Origin: Zopfochytrium polystomum
Lineage: Eukaryota > Chytridiomycota > Chytridiomycetes > Chytridiales > Chytridiaceae
Direction: 5' to 3'
DNA length: 64,000 nt
NCBI GenBank assembly: GCA_025765615.1
Contig: JAIVFJ010000033.1
Span: 186,001 to 250,000, forward strand
Positions 10,618 to 20,721 of the stretch are shown here, one piece after another. Every line of letters begins with the position of its first letter. The stretch's first letter is position 1. Under the pieces are notes generated by a model. It was not told the origin of the DNA and made no database searches. It worked only from the letters and a program-made list of their open reading frames with translations. The position numbers and the translations under genes are program-made.

Positions 10618-12407
10618 ATGTCTTCTTCAACCCCCAAGGCTGTCCGCTTCTCTTCTTACAGCTACCAGGCTTGGGAACTGCATGTGGGGAAGAAGTCATC
10701 AAGCCGGTCATGGCATACAATCTTGTTGCCAGCTTCCTCAAGCCCGATTACTTCGGTACGTTCAACAAGCACTGCATCAAGGTCGGCATCGGCGCTGCTC
10801 CTCCCAGCATTGGTTCTCCCCCTGAATCCTCTGCAACGGCGGAGGCCAAGGCTGCATACAGTGAGATGTACCATCTGCACCACGCTGCCCTTGACAAGTA
10901 CCACACTGGTATACGCCAAGAACACAAGACATACAGGGAGCTTGAGGCCCAACACGACAAGGCGGTTGCTACCCTCGACTCCTGCTCGCGCATTGAGGAT
11001 GTGCGCTCCATGAATGCAGCAAACATCACCAACTGCGCTGACCGGTACAAGTGGCTCAATGACAAGTACGCCCTGCAGGACCACACTGGTTCACAGCAGG
11101 ACAAGTGGCTTGCGACTTACAGTCGTTTGGCAAAACCCAGAGACTCTGGTCCGGCAGTCCAGGAGTGGTACACCACTCTGACCACACTGGTCACGGATTG
11201 GCCGAAGCATTTCAAATGTACTGCCACCACTTGAAGGGGTGTGACAAACATCCTGCGTTCTGCCATCATCCACAAAGCAAGGGAAACGCTGCCTGGACAT
11301 GAAATCTTCTCTGGCGTTCGTCAAAATCTTCTCAAGGGGCTGTCAGGCTATGCCAACACCAGCGATCTCGTCAAGGAGTTGACAAACTGCCACACGCTGT
11401 ACCAGCAAAGCAAAGAGAAGAACAGCAGACACTTTGCTCACCATGGCACTTCTGAGATGGAAACAGCTGCTTCAGCAAAGACCTCAGTGGCAACCAAGAG
11501 GCGCAAGATTGGTGAGGCACTCAACCGCAAGCCTACTTGTGACCTTCATGGATCTGGGTCTCGCACTCTCGCGAGGAATGCCTCAAGCTCCCTCACAGGA
11601 AGTTAGAGCCAGCTCACCCTGCAAAGAAGGCCAAGGGCAAGCAGCCTGCACACGCCAAAGAAGCCAAGGCCACGTCAGCTGATTCCAAGAAAGCTACTGA
11701 GACTGCCAAGATTGCACGTGAGGTGGCTGCTAAAGAACACCACCAAGCCTCTTGCGCAGCCTCTGAGGACTCTCCTCCACACAAATGCTACAGGATGGAT
11801 ACTCCACCACCACCTCCTGAAGCAGAAGACGTCGAAATGTTGGAGTTCAGTACTGATGGTGCTGCGCGCCTTGCAGACACTTCAGCTCTGGACGACTTCC
11901 TTTCAGTGGAAAGGGCACTTGTGGTACGGGAGTTTGAAATTGGAACATGCCAGGCCGTTGAGGTGGAGGAGGAATTTGAAGTGGAACTCACAGTTACACT
12001 TCTTGACGGCAGAATGGATCCAGACTGGATCACTGACAACATTGTCTCAAACGTCGGCTACAAAGCGATGTATGAATCTGGGCGTTTCCTCTACTGCAAC
12101 TTCACCTACCGCCGCATCTACGAGACTGCGCTGATGGCAAGACTTGCTGGCAGCAACCCACACCAGGTCATCCTTGACTCTGGGGCTTCCAGGACAATGT
12201 CGCCTTGTGAAGAGCACTTCACAAACTTGCGGCCCACCTCCCAGCAGATCAAAACAGCTGACGGCTTTGCAACTGCCACTGGAGTGGGCAACTTTACCCT
12301 GTTCGTTAACGGAAGAGCTCTCATCATGAGGAACTCGCTCTATGTGCCAGAGTTCTCAGACACTCTACTCTCGGTTCAGCAAATCGTGCGGCAGACAGGT
12401 CACAACG
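10618..12407 (+). pseudogene. Family-3 copia gag and protease (broken)
   Basis: gag begins at ATG 10618 (MSSSTPKAVRFSSYSYQAWE). A frameshift near 10670 moves the frame, an in-frame TGA follows at 11232, and a second frameshift near 11560 lies inside the zinc knuckle. Read across that break the knuckle is of the C-x2-H-G...H-x4-C type, not the common C-x2-C-x4-H-x4-C. A Lys/Ala-rich linker and an acidic stretch lead to the aspartic protease with active site LDSGAS and the flap-side text ADGFATATGVG. The frame is then cut at 12407 by insertion of a solo LTR and resumes at 13691. With at least three lesions it cannot make a functional polyprotein. Confidence 0.8.
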
Positions 12408-13690
12408 TGTTGAGATTCGACCCACGGGGTACACTACGCCCGTTACTGATGATCCCTTTGAGAACTCCATCCAATCACATTGGATGGGGTGTTTGAAGGG
12501 CTCAGTAGATTCAATACTTGAATGGGGCGCTCGGAAGGGCTAATCTGTTCTCAATAAAAAGAGATAGGCAAAGGCGGCTGTTGTTCTAGCTTTGTTCATC
12601 CTACCGGTAGGAACAATGCAATTAGAACATGCACAAAAACGCTCAAACTACGCACTCTGCACATGTAACACAGCACAGCAAGCATGCAGAAGCAGTGTAC
12701 CACTGCCCAATGCTCCGGAATTCCGCTCTCTGCATCGGAATTCCGCTCTCTGCATCGGAATTCCGCTCTCTGCATCGGAATTCCGCTCTCTGCACCGGAA
12801 TTCCGCTCTCTGCATCGGAATTCCGCTCTCTGCACCGGAATTCCGCTCTCTGCATCGGAATTCCACTCCCTGATCCGGAATTCCAGCTTTCCTGCTGTTC
12901 TGTGCAATCTGAGCAATGCAACAGGCATTTAGGAATCAGGGATTGCACCAATCACTGCATTTCTAAAAGTGAGATAAAAACTGAGCTCACCAGAGATTGC
13001 ACCAATCATTGGATTTCTAAAAACAAGGAAAAAAGCGGCTTGTTTCCCAAACAAGCTTCCTGATTTGGAAACAACCAAACCAATTTACAAGCAACTGTTT
13101 CTCAAACAAGCTGTAAATTGGTTCCTGGTGGTACTCAGCCCAGACAAAGTGCTCAGCCCAAGGTGGTACTCAGCTCTGGCTGGTACTTAGCCCTGGGTGG
13201 TACACAGCCCAGGCTGGTACTCAGCCCTGGGTGGTGCTCAGCCCAGGCTGGTACTTAGCCCTGGCTGGTACTCAGCCCTGAGTGATGCCCAGCCCTGGGT
13301 GGTACTCAGCCCTGAATGGGTACTTAGCCCAGGCTGGGGGTTGGTGCTCAGCCTGTTTTATCTCATTTCTGTGGCCTGCTCTGTGCAGCCCACTGCTCCC
13401 TCTGTTTTCTGATGGCTCCAACCTGCAGGAGTATAAAAGCAGCAACCTCTCACAGAGATCAAACAAGGAATCCAACCCCCTCCTTGCTGCTTTGACAGAA
13501 TCCAGTGCAAAACAAGCCAATCTCTCTTCCTCCATTTGCTCTCTCTTCCATCTCTGCCCACTCACTCCTCTCTCCTCTCTCCATCCTCTCACTCCTCTCC
13601 CTTTTCCATCATCACTGCTCTCTCTCTCTCTCTCTCTCTCTTCATCCCCACACACACCAAGTCCCTCCAGTCCTGGGTGGGATTTCATCA
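12408..13690 (+). mobile_element. Solo LTR, family 3, inside a family-3 element
   Basis: 1283 bp, starting TGTTGAG and ending TTTCATCA. It is flanked by a perfect 5-bp target duplication CAACG (12403-12407 and 13691-13695). Removing it restores the protease-to-integrase reading frame across ...GHNVTF. It is therefore a later insertion of the same family into itself that lost its interior by LTR-LTR recombination. It contains eight copies of a 20-bp repeat, a TATA box at 13432 and a CT-rich leader. Confidence 0.95.
12716..12885 (+). repeat. 20-bp tandem repeat array in family-3 LTR
   Basis: About eight tandem copies of CGGAATTCCGCTCTCTGCAT with C/T variation at one position; the last two copies are degenerate. 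Each unit has the palindrome CGGAATTCCG at its start. The same array, with the same order of variants, is at 22650-22819, but it is missing from the truncated 5' LTR at 9762. Its upstream position relative to the TATA box suggests an enhancer-like array, which is an inference. Confidence 0.9.
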
Positions 13691-14443
13691 CAACGTGACT
13701 TTCACAGCAGACACAGCCCTATTGAATCCTCGGGTACATGGTTCAGACTTTACCATTGCTCACAGGGACACAGGGAATGTTTATGTTGTGGACCCTTCTC
13801 TTCTGACGGAACATACTGGTCTCAACAGGGCAGAACTTGGAAGGGACGCGCCGACTCCTTCGGGGGACGCCCCAGGTGAGTCGCAACAGCAAACTGCTCC
13901 TTTGCAAACTGCAACCCCAACTTTCAGTCAAACTGACCCAGACCCTTTACCAAACCCTCAGAACATTGAAGCAGTCCGAGCTCTTCACAAGAAATTTGGT
14001 CACCTGTCTTTATCTTCTTTGAAGCGTACTTGGTCAAATCTGAATAAAGTTGGTCATTCATTTTTCCTCATTCATGACATTCCCTCCATGACATGTGATG
14101 TTGGGAAATTGAAAGCTTCGCCTATCCACTCCACTTCCAGACCAAACGCCACACTGCTTGGTCGTTTACACACTGATGCTGTCCCACTGCCCGCACGTGG
14201 ACACCATGGTGAAAAACATTGGCAACTGGTTGTGGAAGAGTCAACCCGTTGGCTTGACATTGAGTTCCTGAACTCTTTATCCGACGCGCCCACAAGATTC
14301 CGGTCTACGATCGAAAGGTTTGAACAACAACATGGCAAACATATCACATCTGTGCGCTGTGACAGGGGGGAAATCTTCAAAGATGGAGAATTCAAAACTT
14401 GGGCCAATACTCGGCATCCTCCTATTGTTTTAGAACCTAGTCC
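13691..14443 (+). pseudogene. Family-3 copia GAG-pre-integrase and integrase, 5' part
   Basis: Continuation of the pol frame after the solo LTR. It has the pre-integrase region (ALHKKFGHLSLSSL) and the first two acidic residues of the DDE integrase core, in LHTDAVPLP and VRCDRGEIFKDGEFKTW. It stops at 14443 where a family-1 element begins. The rest of integrase (including the catalytic Glu) and the first half of reverse transcriptase, roughly 1.5 kb, are absent; the frame resumes only at 20961 in the middle of RT. Confidence 0.8.
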
Positions 14444-14682
14444 TGAAAGATTTCGTTGGGCTGGATTGTCTATGGGTTGTGCTGCTGTGGTGATGGGTGG
14501 AGTACACTACTGAAGGTGGTGGTGGTGGGGGGTTGATCTTGGCTTCTGTCAGTCTTGTGTTTGTCTTTATACAAAACTGTTACAAGGACCATCACTTGCA
14601 AAATGCTGCAAGTCATCCTTGCAGAGCAGTATCAGGTCAAAGCTCCTGCACACTGCTTACACCAAAAGACCCAAAACTAACA
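14444..14682 (-). repeat. 3' LTR of family-1 copy 1
   Basis: 239 bp, with a polypurine tract (CTCCCCCCT on the plus strand) directly inside it at 14683-14691. By eye it is identical to the 5' LTR at 20722-20960. Confidence 0.93.
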
Positions 14683-14942
14683 CTCCCCCCTAAGCTGTGG
14701 GCAGGAGCAAAGGCCGGCACGGAGGAAAACCTTAAGCCATAGTCAACTTAAGGAAACCGTACACCGGAGAAAGAAGAATCACAAACAGGTATGACTGGCC
14801 ATCGGATGGCAGAACAGAAAGGACAGACCACACTAGCAAAAATGGATGGGGGCACATATTGAACTTCAGAGGTAAAAGAAAATGAGTCAAAGTAATGAAA
14901 AAGAACAAAGAAGAAAACAACTTCACAGATAGAAAAAATGAA

Positions 14943-17900
14943 TCAGAGGAAAGAGAAGAAACAAAGGCCAATACGACTCAAATGGTATTCACTGAGAGCA
15001 GCTGAGAGAGATTTCGTCATATAGTCTGCAGGCTGTTCTCCTCCAGCAATCCACTCAAGCCGTACTACTTTTTGTTTCACAAGTTCTCGAATATAATGAT
15101 ACTTTACCATGATATGCTTTGACCGATTGGTGTAAAGATCATTTGAACTGAGGTTGATCACACCGCTGTTGTCAGTGTAGATGACAAGAGGAGTGGGAGA
15201 CGGAAGTTGAAGTGCTGAATAGAGTTGGGACAGTGCCTTAAGTTCTCGTCCCAGTTCAGACACCGCTACATATTCAGCTTCCTGCGGTGACAGCATGACA
15301 GTGCTGCTTCGAACAGATGTCCAACTAATAGCTGTTCCTCCAAATAGAACATAGTAGCCAAGCTGTGATTTCCCATCTGAGTGGACACCATGGGCAGCAT
15401 CGGAGTAACCGGCTATATCTGTGCAGTTGCAAGAATAGAATAAACCATACTCACTAGTACTGTTGAGATATTCGAGAACCCGAATAAGGATCTTCATGTG
15501 TTGCTTGCTAGGGTCCTTGCTGAAGGCACCAAGGTAGGAAACTGCTGGGGCAAGGTCTGGCCGCGTGTGTGTTGCAAGGTAGTTGATGCCGCCAAGGATT
15601 GCCTGGTACAGTCTCTGGTCTGCAGCTGCTTCGTCGATCCCACGTGGGTGAAGATTGAGACTACTGGGAAGGGCAGTTACTGCAGTGCGATTGTTGATAG
15701 TGTTGGCATGGCGTTGAAGTAATTCCTTGATATAGGCTTTCTGGTGCAAGAAGATTCCGTTGTGGCGGTGTTCCAGTTGCATATTGAGGATGGTTTTGAT
15801 TGTTCCTATTTCGCGGAGCTTGTAACGAGATTTTAGCAGTGTGATGGCAAAGGTGATCTCCCCAGAATCCCCAAAGAAACAAATATCATCAACATAGATG
15901 GCAATGAAAATGACTTTTCCATCCACTTGACGGAAGAGGATACAGGGGTCTGCTGTGCTTTGCTGATATCCATTCGACTTCAGGTGGCTAATCAGTTCTT
16001 GGTACCAACACCGGCCGGCTTGCTTGATACCATTAACAGCTCTCTTCAGTAGCCATACTTTGCCATCACTGCGGTAGCCATCTGGCTGCTCCATGTAAAT
16101 GGGCACATCAAGCATGCTGTTCAGGTACGCGTTGCTGATGTCGACAATAGCAGTGTGCCAGTTGTTTGCAGCCGCCATGGCAATGAGCCAACGAAGACTG
16201 TTGATTCGGACAACAGGAGAGTGAGTATTCCAAAAATCAATGCCATGACGTTGAGTGAAGCCCTTAGCCACAAGCCGTGCACGGAAGCGCTCAATGCTGC
16301 CGTCTGGTTTAAGTTTGACCTTATAGACCCATTTGTTCTGCACGACGTTGATGTTGGTGGGCCGTTCCACAACTTCAAAGGCTGCTAAAGTGCGAAGGGC
16401 ATCGATCTCAGTCTGCTCTGCTGCAATCCACTCCTTGGACCATTTACCCGACATGGCTTCTGCACGAGTTTGGGGGTCGGGACATGTTGTGCTTGTGAGG
16501 TAGGTTTGCCCAGAACGCGTACGCTTGGCTGAGTTGTCAGGTGATGGTGAATGTGAATGTTGGTGATGAGGAGGTGGTTCTGGTGGAGGTGGTTCTGGAG
16601 GTGGAGAAGCCTGTGAGGCATCCCTAGTGGGTGTGTCTGCCATTGTTTTATCTTGTAGGGACTTTGGAGGAATTAGTTATAACAGTCTCAGATATCCAAC
16701 GCACAAAAGTAAGCAAGGATGAAATGCACAGGTGAGCCTTCCGCACGATGCTGGTCTGGGCTCCCCCCAGTACCCTATGAGGTGAGGCAACCACTCCCCC
16801 ATACACAGCTTGCCCTCAACGCTACCCCCCGCGTCTCGCCTGGGCACATCAGGAGAATAACTGTCTCCTGGTTGGTGCTCCTCACGGAATGGGCTCCCTG
16901 CTCAGGACTCCACCTCCTCTGACACAGGTCTGGGCCACACTAGCCTACGAGCTGGGGCTTCGGTTGTCGTGGGCCTTCGGTTGCTTCACATTGCCGGTCT
17001 ACCCCCCGATCCGGTCTCCCTCAGTCACGCCTATAGTGCTCCCAATAAGGCCCACTGGAGATGACGTTAATTGCAGTAGCACGGAATCCAACCCATCATG
17101 CCGTCACCTCCAACACCAGAGCTGTACATCGTTATCTGATTCACTTTCGCTGTGCTTACCTGAGGGGTGACACTTTTTACCAATTCCACTGGGGCCACTG
17201 GTGTTGGTTCTGGCTCAGGTAGCTGTTCAATGTGTACGTTTGCTTCGCGAAGGAGGGCCTTGATGTTGCTGTTGGTTTCCTGAAGTTCGTCAGCTGAGAG
17301 TAAGGGCGTGTGGTGATGCTGTAGTTCTGAACTGTCATCATCAGCATCTGATTTGTTGAGTTTGGGAAAGCTGTCTTCGGCGATAGTGAGGTCGTTGAGG
17401 CGATGTGTGATAACGCGACCAGTGTTGATGTCGATGAGCCGGGCAATGGATCGGCCTATATTGCCAATGTATATTGCTGGTCGTGCTCGTTCTGCCAGTT
17501 TCTTGTACTGGTGTGTGCTGCCGCGTTCCTTGGCTGTCACATGGTAGAGGCAACCAGCGCCAAAAACCCTAAAGTGGCTGATGCAGGGAGGAAAGCCAAG
17601 TAGCATTTCAACCGGTGAAAGCAAACCACGACTGAGAACTGGCAGTGTGTTGATGATGTCCACGGCATGTCGAATAGCATAACCCCACCAAGACCAAGGT
17701 GAGCCAGCATGCTGAAGGAGTGAACGAGTTACATCCATGACTGTCCTAACTGCACGTTCTGCTTTGCCGTTGAGCTCTGGTGTGTGTGGTGGACTGACTT
17801 CAACCCGTATCCCACGAGAGGCACAGAAGCGTTCAAAGGCAGTTGACTTAAGTTCACCCCCATCAAACCTAACTGACTTAACCTGAACGTCTCGCACAGT

Positions 17901-18824
17901 CTGGAGTTGCTGAATGATTTTGATGGCTTCTGGTAAAGCATCAGACTTCCGTCGTAGGTTGGTTGACCAGATATAATTGCTGACATAGTCAATGGCAATG
18001 AGGGCAAAGCCATACTGCCCCCTGAACTTGGGTTTGACCTCCACAAGGTCAAACGCCAAGTGTTCCCCAGGTAGCTTGTCCGGAGGATCTGTGTGGGGAA
18101 TAGAGGCACGTGTCTGCTTTGCAATAATACAGGCCTTACACTCGTCCTCAAGCAGTTCTAAGTCTATGTCTGGAAAGTCAGCACAGGTTCGTCGTTCCTT
18201 CATGGAGCGAAGTCGAGCATAGGGAATGTGTCCTAGACGTTGGTGCAGTCGGCGAGTGTCTGGTTTTTTGCTGTTGAGAAATGCTGCACGAATGCTGTGT
18301 GTGTCTGCAGGTTCTGCTGACGTGAAAAAGTTGTAATATCTGCTGGCGCAATGGGCGAGAAATTGAGTGCTGTAATTGAAGGTTGGGTTTGCTGCAGTTG
18401 GGAACCACTGGAGACCGTGCCGAAGGATCATTTGAAGAACTGCTGGGTCACCTTCTTCATGACTGCTGCGGTGAATAACACCTGGTTGGAGGTCTCGTGC
18501 CAAGTGATAGTAACCGCATAGCTGGAGGTCCCTGTCGGCAATAAGGTTGACTGGGCATTCTGGAGCAAACTGCGCGCCTTCAATAATGAGAGTGATGTTG
18601 TTTGCAAGAGGAATTCGTGCAACGCCTGAGCCCTCGCAGTTGAGAACTGGGCCTTCCTTTGCGATGCGCATGCTGGATTTTTGGTTGTTGAAGGTTGATG
18701 GGATAAAGAAGGAGAAATCACGAAGAGTAGTAACATTGCAACCGTTATCAATAAGGAGAGGAAAGGAAGTAACAGGAGGTGGAATGTTGACTGCAAATGC
18801 CCGGATCACTCCCGGGCCATCCAA
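14943..18824 (-). CDS. Family-1 copia pol: protease, integrase, RT, RNase H
   Basis: Two open blocks: 18824-17160 and 16661-14943, joined by a proposed phase-0 intron (17159-16662). Block 1 begins in the -1 frame relative to gag with no ATG (its first codon is TTG), so it is probably made by frameshifting. Protease has LIDNGCN where D-S/T-G is expected. Integrase has RRLHQRLGHIPYARLR, a Cys pair in ECKACIIAK, the acidic core residues in FDLVEVKPKFRG, VRFDGGEL and ELNGKAERAVR. Block 2 starts with a Pro-rich linker and has RT motifs KGFTQRHGIDF, IYVDDICFFG (YVDD box) and RNase H signatures (SPQEAEYVAVSE, YTDNSGVINL, ADYMTKSL). No stop or frameshift interrupts either block, so this copy may be active. 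ATG 16643 could start block 2 independently if it is not spliced. Confidence 0.85.
16662..17159 (-). other. Proposed intron in family-1 pol, with structured RNA core
   Basis: 498 nt on the minus strand between integrase and RT. The donor is CAG|GTAAGC, the branch-like site is TATAACTAAT 11 nt before the end, and the acceptor is CCAAAG|TCC. Both borders are phase 0, joining ...KSVTPQ to SLQDKTMADTPT. Without splicing the integrase frame stops at 17067. Inside are a 10-bp hairpin stem (17057-17066 with 17102-17111) and a second small hairpin (16734-16763); both recur in the other copies. No ORF conserved between the copies is visible in it. Confidence 0.65.
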
Positions 18825-20122
18825 AAATCCTGTTGGTGGTTGTCGTCACTTTGGCCGCCAAGCTGTGAGTTGTAAGTCTCTTCCCATAACTGCTGTTCGT
18901 TTGCAAACTGCTGACTCTGTTGTTCATCCCAATCACTGTCTGCTGGTGCACTGTATGTTAGGAGTGCCTGCTGGGATTGCTGAGGCATCTGCTCCTGCAC
19001 ATTTGCAGCTGAAGGACATTCCCTTGCATAATGTCCACGACCACTGCAATTGTTGCAGGTGACATTTGCAGATGCCCGGCTCTGGTGTGGACGGAATGGT
19101 TGCTGTGGTCGCCATCCACTTTGCTGGAGTCGCCATCCCATCTGCTGGGGTCGCCAACTTCCTTGAGAGAGTGGAGTGGACCCTCTGCCAAAGCCACCAT
19201 AGGGTCGTGGGGTGTATGGCTGTGGCCTTGGTTGGAGCGGTCGATAGCTTCCACGGCCTCGGGGGTGGGTATAGTGAACTTGGGCAACATTTGCAGTTGG
19301 TGCGTTGACCTCTGGGGCTGCAGTGGAGGTGTCCCCTTCTCTTTGATTTGCCAGCTCGATGCGTCGCTTATCATAGTTGTTTTGACGAACAGTTTGTTTG
19401 AAGAGTGAGATTAGTTTGGCTAAACTTGTTATCTCAGGAGCTGGGTTGCCGACAACAAGAAAAACGTTTCCTATCCCCATGTCCAATAGGCTTTGGTTCA
19501 GTGAACCAACAAAGATTCGAACAACTTTTTGGAAAGGGCGGATACGATGGAGAAGTTCTCCAGCTGCTGATTTTGCAAAGCTGTCAACTCGATGGTATGC
19601 TTCAGTGAATCGGGTAATGAAGGCATCTGAGGCTTCAGTTGGTTCCATTTTGATGCGTTCAAAGTCGTCAATGATCTCCTTTGCGAGTCCCTGGTCTGCT
19701 GTGCGGCAAATTATTCCCAATTCGCCAACCAACTCGTAAGCAAAGTTTCGACCAGGTGTGATTTGGGTGAGAAGGGCTCGAGAGATGTGGCGGCGAATAA
19801 TTAGACAGCAATGTGCATTCTGGTTCTGTGTACCAGGAAACCAAGTTACTTTCTCTTGTCCACGAGGCGGAGGCACCAATTGGAATCTCTGTCCTTGGAA
19901 TGGTCCATCTCTGATGAGACAGGTTCCAGTGTCGCGGAGGTCTAGTGGATCAATTGCATCATTCTGCTCTGCGTTGATGTGACTTGTGTCAATGCAGTGG
20001 CGTAAGTCGACATTTTTGTTGGAGAGTTCTGCTGTAAGATCCTCCAACCAGTCACCGAAATTCTCTGGTCCCTCCAAGACGCTGAAGGACTTGGCAACAT
20101 ACTTGGTTGAGTCAGTAGTCAT
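18806..20122 (-). CDS. Family-1 copia gag
   Basis: 438 aa from ATG 20122, intact. The N-terminal half is a globular capsid-like region (VLEGPENFGDWLEDL, GLAKEIIDDFERIKMEPTEA). A Gly/Arg/Pro/Gln-rich segment (GRGSYRPLQPRPQPYTPRPY) precedes one CCHC zinc knuckle, CNNCSGRGHYAREC. The protein ends QQDFWMARE and overlaps pol by 19 nt. In sense, the end of gag reads CAG-GAT-TTT-TGG, a run of five T also found at the same place in the truncated family-1 copy and in family 2, where a -1 shift would enter pol. Confidence 0.9.
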   Translation of the reverse strand: MTTDSTKYVAKSFSVLEGPENFGDWLEDLTAELSNKNVDLRHCIDTSHINAEQNDAIDPLDLRDTGTCLIRDGPFQGQRFQLVPPPRGQEKVTWFPGTQNQNAHCCLIIRRHISRALLTQITPGRNFAYELVGELGIICRTADQGLAKEIIDDFERIKMEPTEASDAFITRFTEAYHRVDSFAKSAAGELLHRIRPFQKVVRIFVGSLNQSLLDMGIGNVFLVVGNPAPEITSLAKLISLFKQTVRQNNYDKRRIELANQREGDTSTAAPEVNAPTANVAQVHYTHPRGRGSYRPLQPRPQPYTPRPYGGFGRGSTPLSQGSWRPQQMGWRLQQSGWRPQQPFRPHQSRASANVTCNNCSGRGHYARECPSAANVQEQMPQQSQQALLTYSAPADSDWDEQQSQQFANEQQLWEETYNSQLGGQSDDNHQQDFWMARE

Positions 20123-20707
20123 GCTGTTTTCTCAGGACGATTATGTGTGCCAAGTTTGAAAGGATTTCGTTGGATTTTGGGTGTGTTGTGAAGGTGGTGT
20201 TGCAGCAGATGAAAAGTTGGTTTGTTAGCTTGGTGTGTGTCAGGTAGGGGGGTGGTCGTTGTCTCCAATTGGGGACAAAAAATCAAAAATTAATGGTGAG
20301 GGTTGGAGGTAATCTGGTGACCCTGAATGGAAAAAGGCGTCGCTTATCACGAAGGAGAGTGATTTTGGGATTCCGCCGGTGACAGTCGTGTAGTCCAGAA
20401 GCAGGCCTTTCCAATGATAGCTTGGGATCGGCTGGGGGAGGTCTGGAAGGCGAGCAAATTGAGGTTGAAGTTGGAAAAGTGGGCGACGACTTTGGAGGCG
20501 GTGGATACGACGTAGGAGCGTCCGATCCGAGATCAGGTGGGTTCGTTGGAAAGAGGAGATCGAGAGCTTTCCGATGGTAGTAACGAAATTGCTGTACGAT
20601 GTCTGTAGCGTCCGTGATCGATCCCCAAAGTTGGCAGATCTGAAAAGCGTACAGGCTCTTCTACTGATTGGATCTTGTTGAAATCAAGGAGGAAGTGATT
20701 GGGATGG

Positions 20708-20721
20708 GTAACAGTTTTGTA
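20708..20721 (-). promoter_or_regulatory. Primer-binding-site position, complementary to LTR
   Basis: In sense this is TACAAAACTGTTAC, the 14 nt directly after the 5' LTR. It is the exact reverse complement of a segment inside the same LTR (plus-strand 20848-20861, in sense GTAACAGTTTTGTA). With one bulged base the pairing extends to about 20 bp into the LTR end. It has no TGG start and does not look like a tRNA 3' end. Confidence 0.75.

Noticed and set aside
12716..12885. CRISPR-like array
   Set aside because: Direct tandem repeats without unique spacers, inside an LTR, in a eukaryotic genome.
12592..13063. Several overlapping repeat-containing ORFs (RSLHRNSALCIG type) on both strands
   Set aside because: They are translations of the 20-bp LTR repeat array; all frames stay open because of the repeat length and composition.
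16644..17066. Group I or group II self-splicing intron in pol
   Set aside because: Borders and branch point fit spliceosomal introns better, and I could not find the P/Q/R/S or domain V consensus; kept only as a test in the findings.
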